A stretch of DNA of 6,774 bases from Saprospiraceae bacterium (GTDB taxonomy: Bacteria > Bacteroidota > Bacteroidia > Chitinophagales > Saprospiraceae), in contig JAGQWV010000163.1 of NCBI GenBank assembly GCA_020437045.1, forward strand, positions 1 through 6,774, given 5' to 3'. The first letter of the stretch is position 1, and every line of letters begins with the position of its first letter. Positions 6,577 to 6,774 of this stretch are shown piece by piece. Position numbers and translations under genes: made by a program. Under the pieces are notes generated by a model. The model searched no databases, was not told the origin of the DNA, and was given only the letters and a program-made list of their open reading frames with translations.

Positions 6577-6608
6577 CGGATAGATTTTTACGTTTCTAAA
6601 AAAAAATT

Positions 6609-6640
6609 AATAACTAATAAATAAATACTGGTTTTACAAT
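6609..6640 (-). promoter_or_regulatory. Weak candidate promoter for tuf
   Basis: In the AT-rich spacer between tRNA-Thr and tuf, ATTG (6637-6640) is followed after 20 bases by TAGTTATT (6609-6616), a partial match to the Bacteroidota -33/-7 pattern TTTG and TAnnTTTG. It would give a leader of roughly 25 bases before tuf. The rest of the spacer (6577-6722) shows no other clear element. AT-rich sequence yields such matches by chance, and tuf could be read from a promoter upstream of the tRNA instead. Confidence 0.22.
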
Positions 6641-6722
6641 GGATTGATTTTTACCGGAATTTAAGCTCAGCGACAAAGCAGCTTTCTTTCCGACGAGGTC
6701 ATTTCCTTCCGTCTCCATTTCC

Positions 6723-6774
6723 TGGAGCCAATGAAGGGATTTGAACCCCCGACCCCTTCCTTACCATGGAAGTG
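6723..6774 (-). tRNA. tRNA-Thr (anticodon GGU), 3' part, cut by window edge
   Basis: The 3' part of a tRNA is present, from about standard position 25 to the end. The anticodon stem CTTCC/GGAAG (6768-6772 with 6756-6760) encloses the loop ATGGTAA, whose anticodon is GGT at 6763-6765, reading Thr codons ACC and ACU. Then come a five-base variable loop, T arm GGGGG/CCCTT with loop TTCAAAT, and acceptor strand CATTGGC, which predicts a 5' end GCCAATG outside the window. It ends with U73 and an encoded CCA (6723-6725). The acceptor 5' strand and D arm lie beyond the right edge. Confidence 0.93.

Noticed and set aside
6641..6722. Possible terminator or structured element after tRNA-Thr
   Set aside because: The AAAGCTGCTTT near-palindrome at about 6674-6684 leaves no room for a loop, and no T-run follows directly.
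1..6774. An undescribed biological system such as defence, mobile or biosynthetic genes
   Set aside because: Every base is accounted for by conserved housekeeping genes, two tRNAs or short spacers. No unfamiliar gene or transfer signature is present.

Overview
The window is a ribosomal-protein and RNA-polymerase core locus read entirely from the minus strand. The gene order (tRNA-Thr, tuf, tRNA-Trp, secE, nusG, rplK, rplA, rplJ, rplL, rpoB), the protein sequences and the absence of Shine-Dalgarno boxes all point to a member of the Bacteroidota. My impression is a marine or environmental lineage rather than a gut Bacteroides, but the class cannot be fixed without a search.

Layout in the direction of transcription, from high to low coordinates. 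The window opens inside a tRNA-Thr(GGU) gene (6723-6774). A 146-base spacer follows, then the elongation factor Tu gene (5380-6576). Behind tuf is a strong hairpin (5318-5351) that looks like a terminator, and directly after it a candidate Bacteroidota-type promoter that would start tRNA-Trp(CCA) (5199-5271). Then come secE (4954-5142), nusG (4375-4941), rplK for L11 (3902-4354), rplA for L1 (3150-3839), rplJ for L10 (2581-3108), rplL for L7/L12 (2135-2515), and the first 658 codons of rpoB (1-1976), which leaves the window at base 1. Spacers from secE to rplL are 12 to 65 bases, which suggests one long transcript. The rplL-rpoB spacer is longer (158 bases) and holds several inverted repeats, placed like the attenuator/processing region known from the E. 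coli rplL-rpoB junction.

The genes serve one job: making and running the gene-expression machinery. L11, L10 and L7/L12 build the stalk base and stalk that recruit translation factors, including the EF-Tu encoded just upstream. L1 forms the opposite stalk at the E site. NusG binds RNA polymerase and, in well-studied bacteria, links it to the ribosome. RpoB is the polymerase beta subunit. SecE is part of the SecYEG export channel. The two tRNAs lie among them, as is usual for this phylum.

No gap above 300 bases lacks a gene. I see no mobile element, CRISPR array, defence system, frameshift or foreign gene. The region is conserved housekeeping DNA, and the points worth a second look are RNA structures in the spacers, not a new system.
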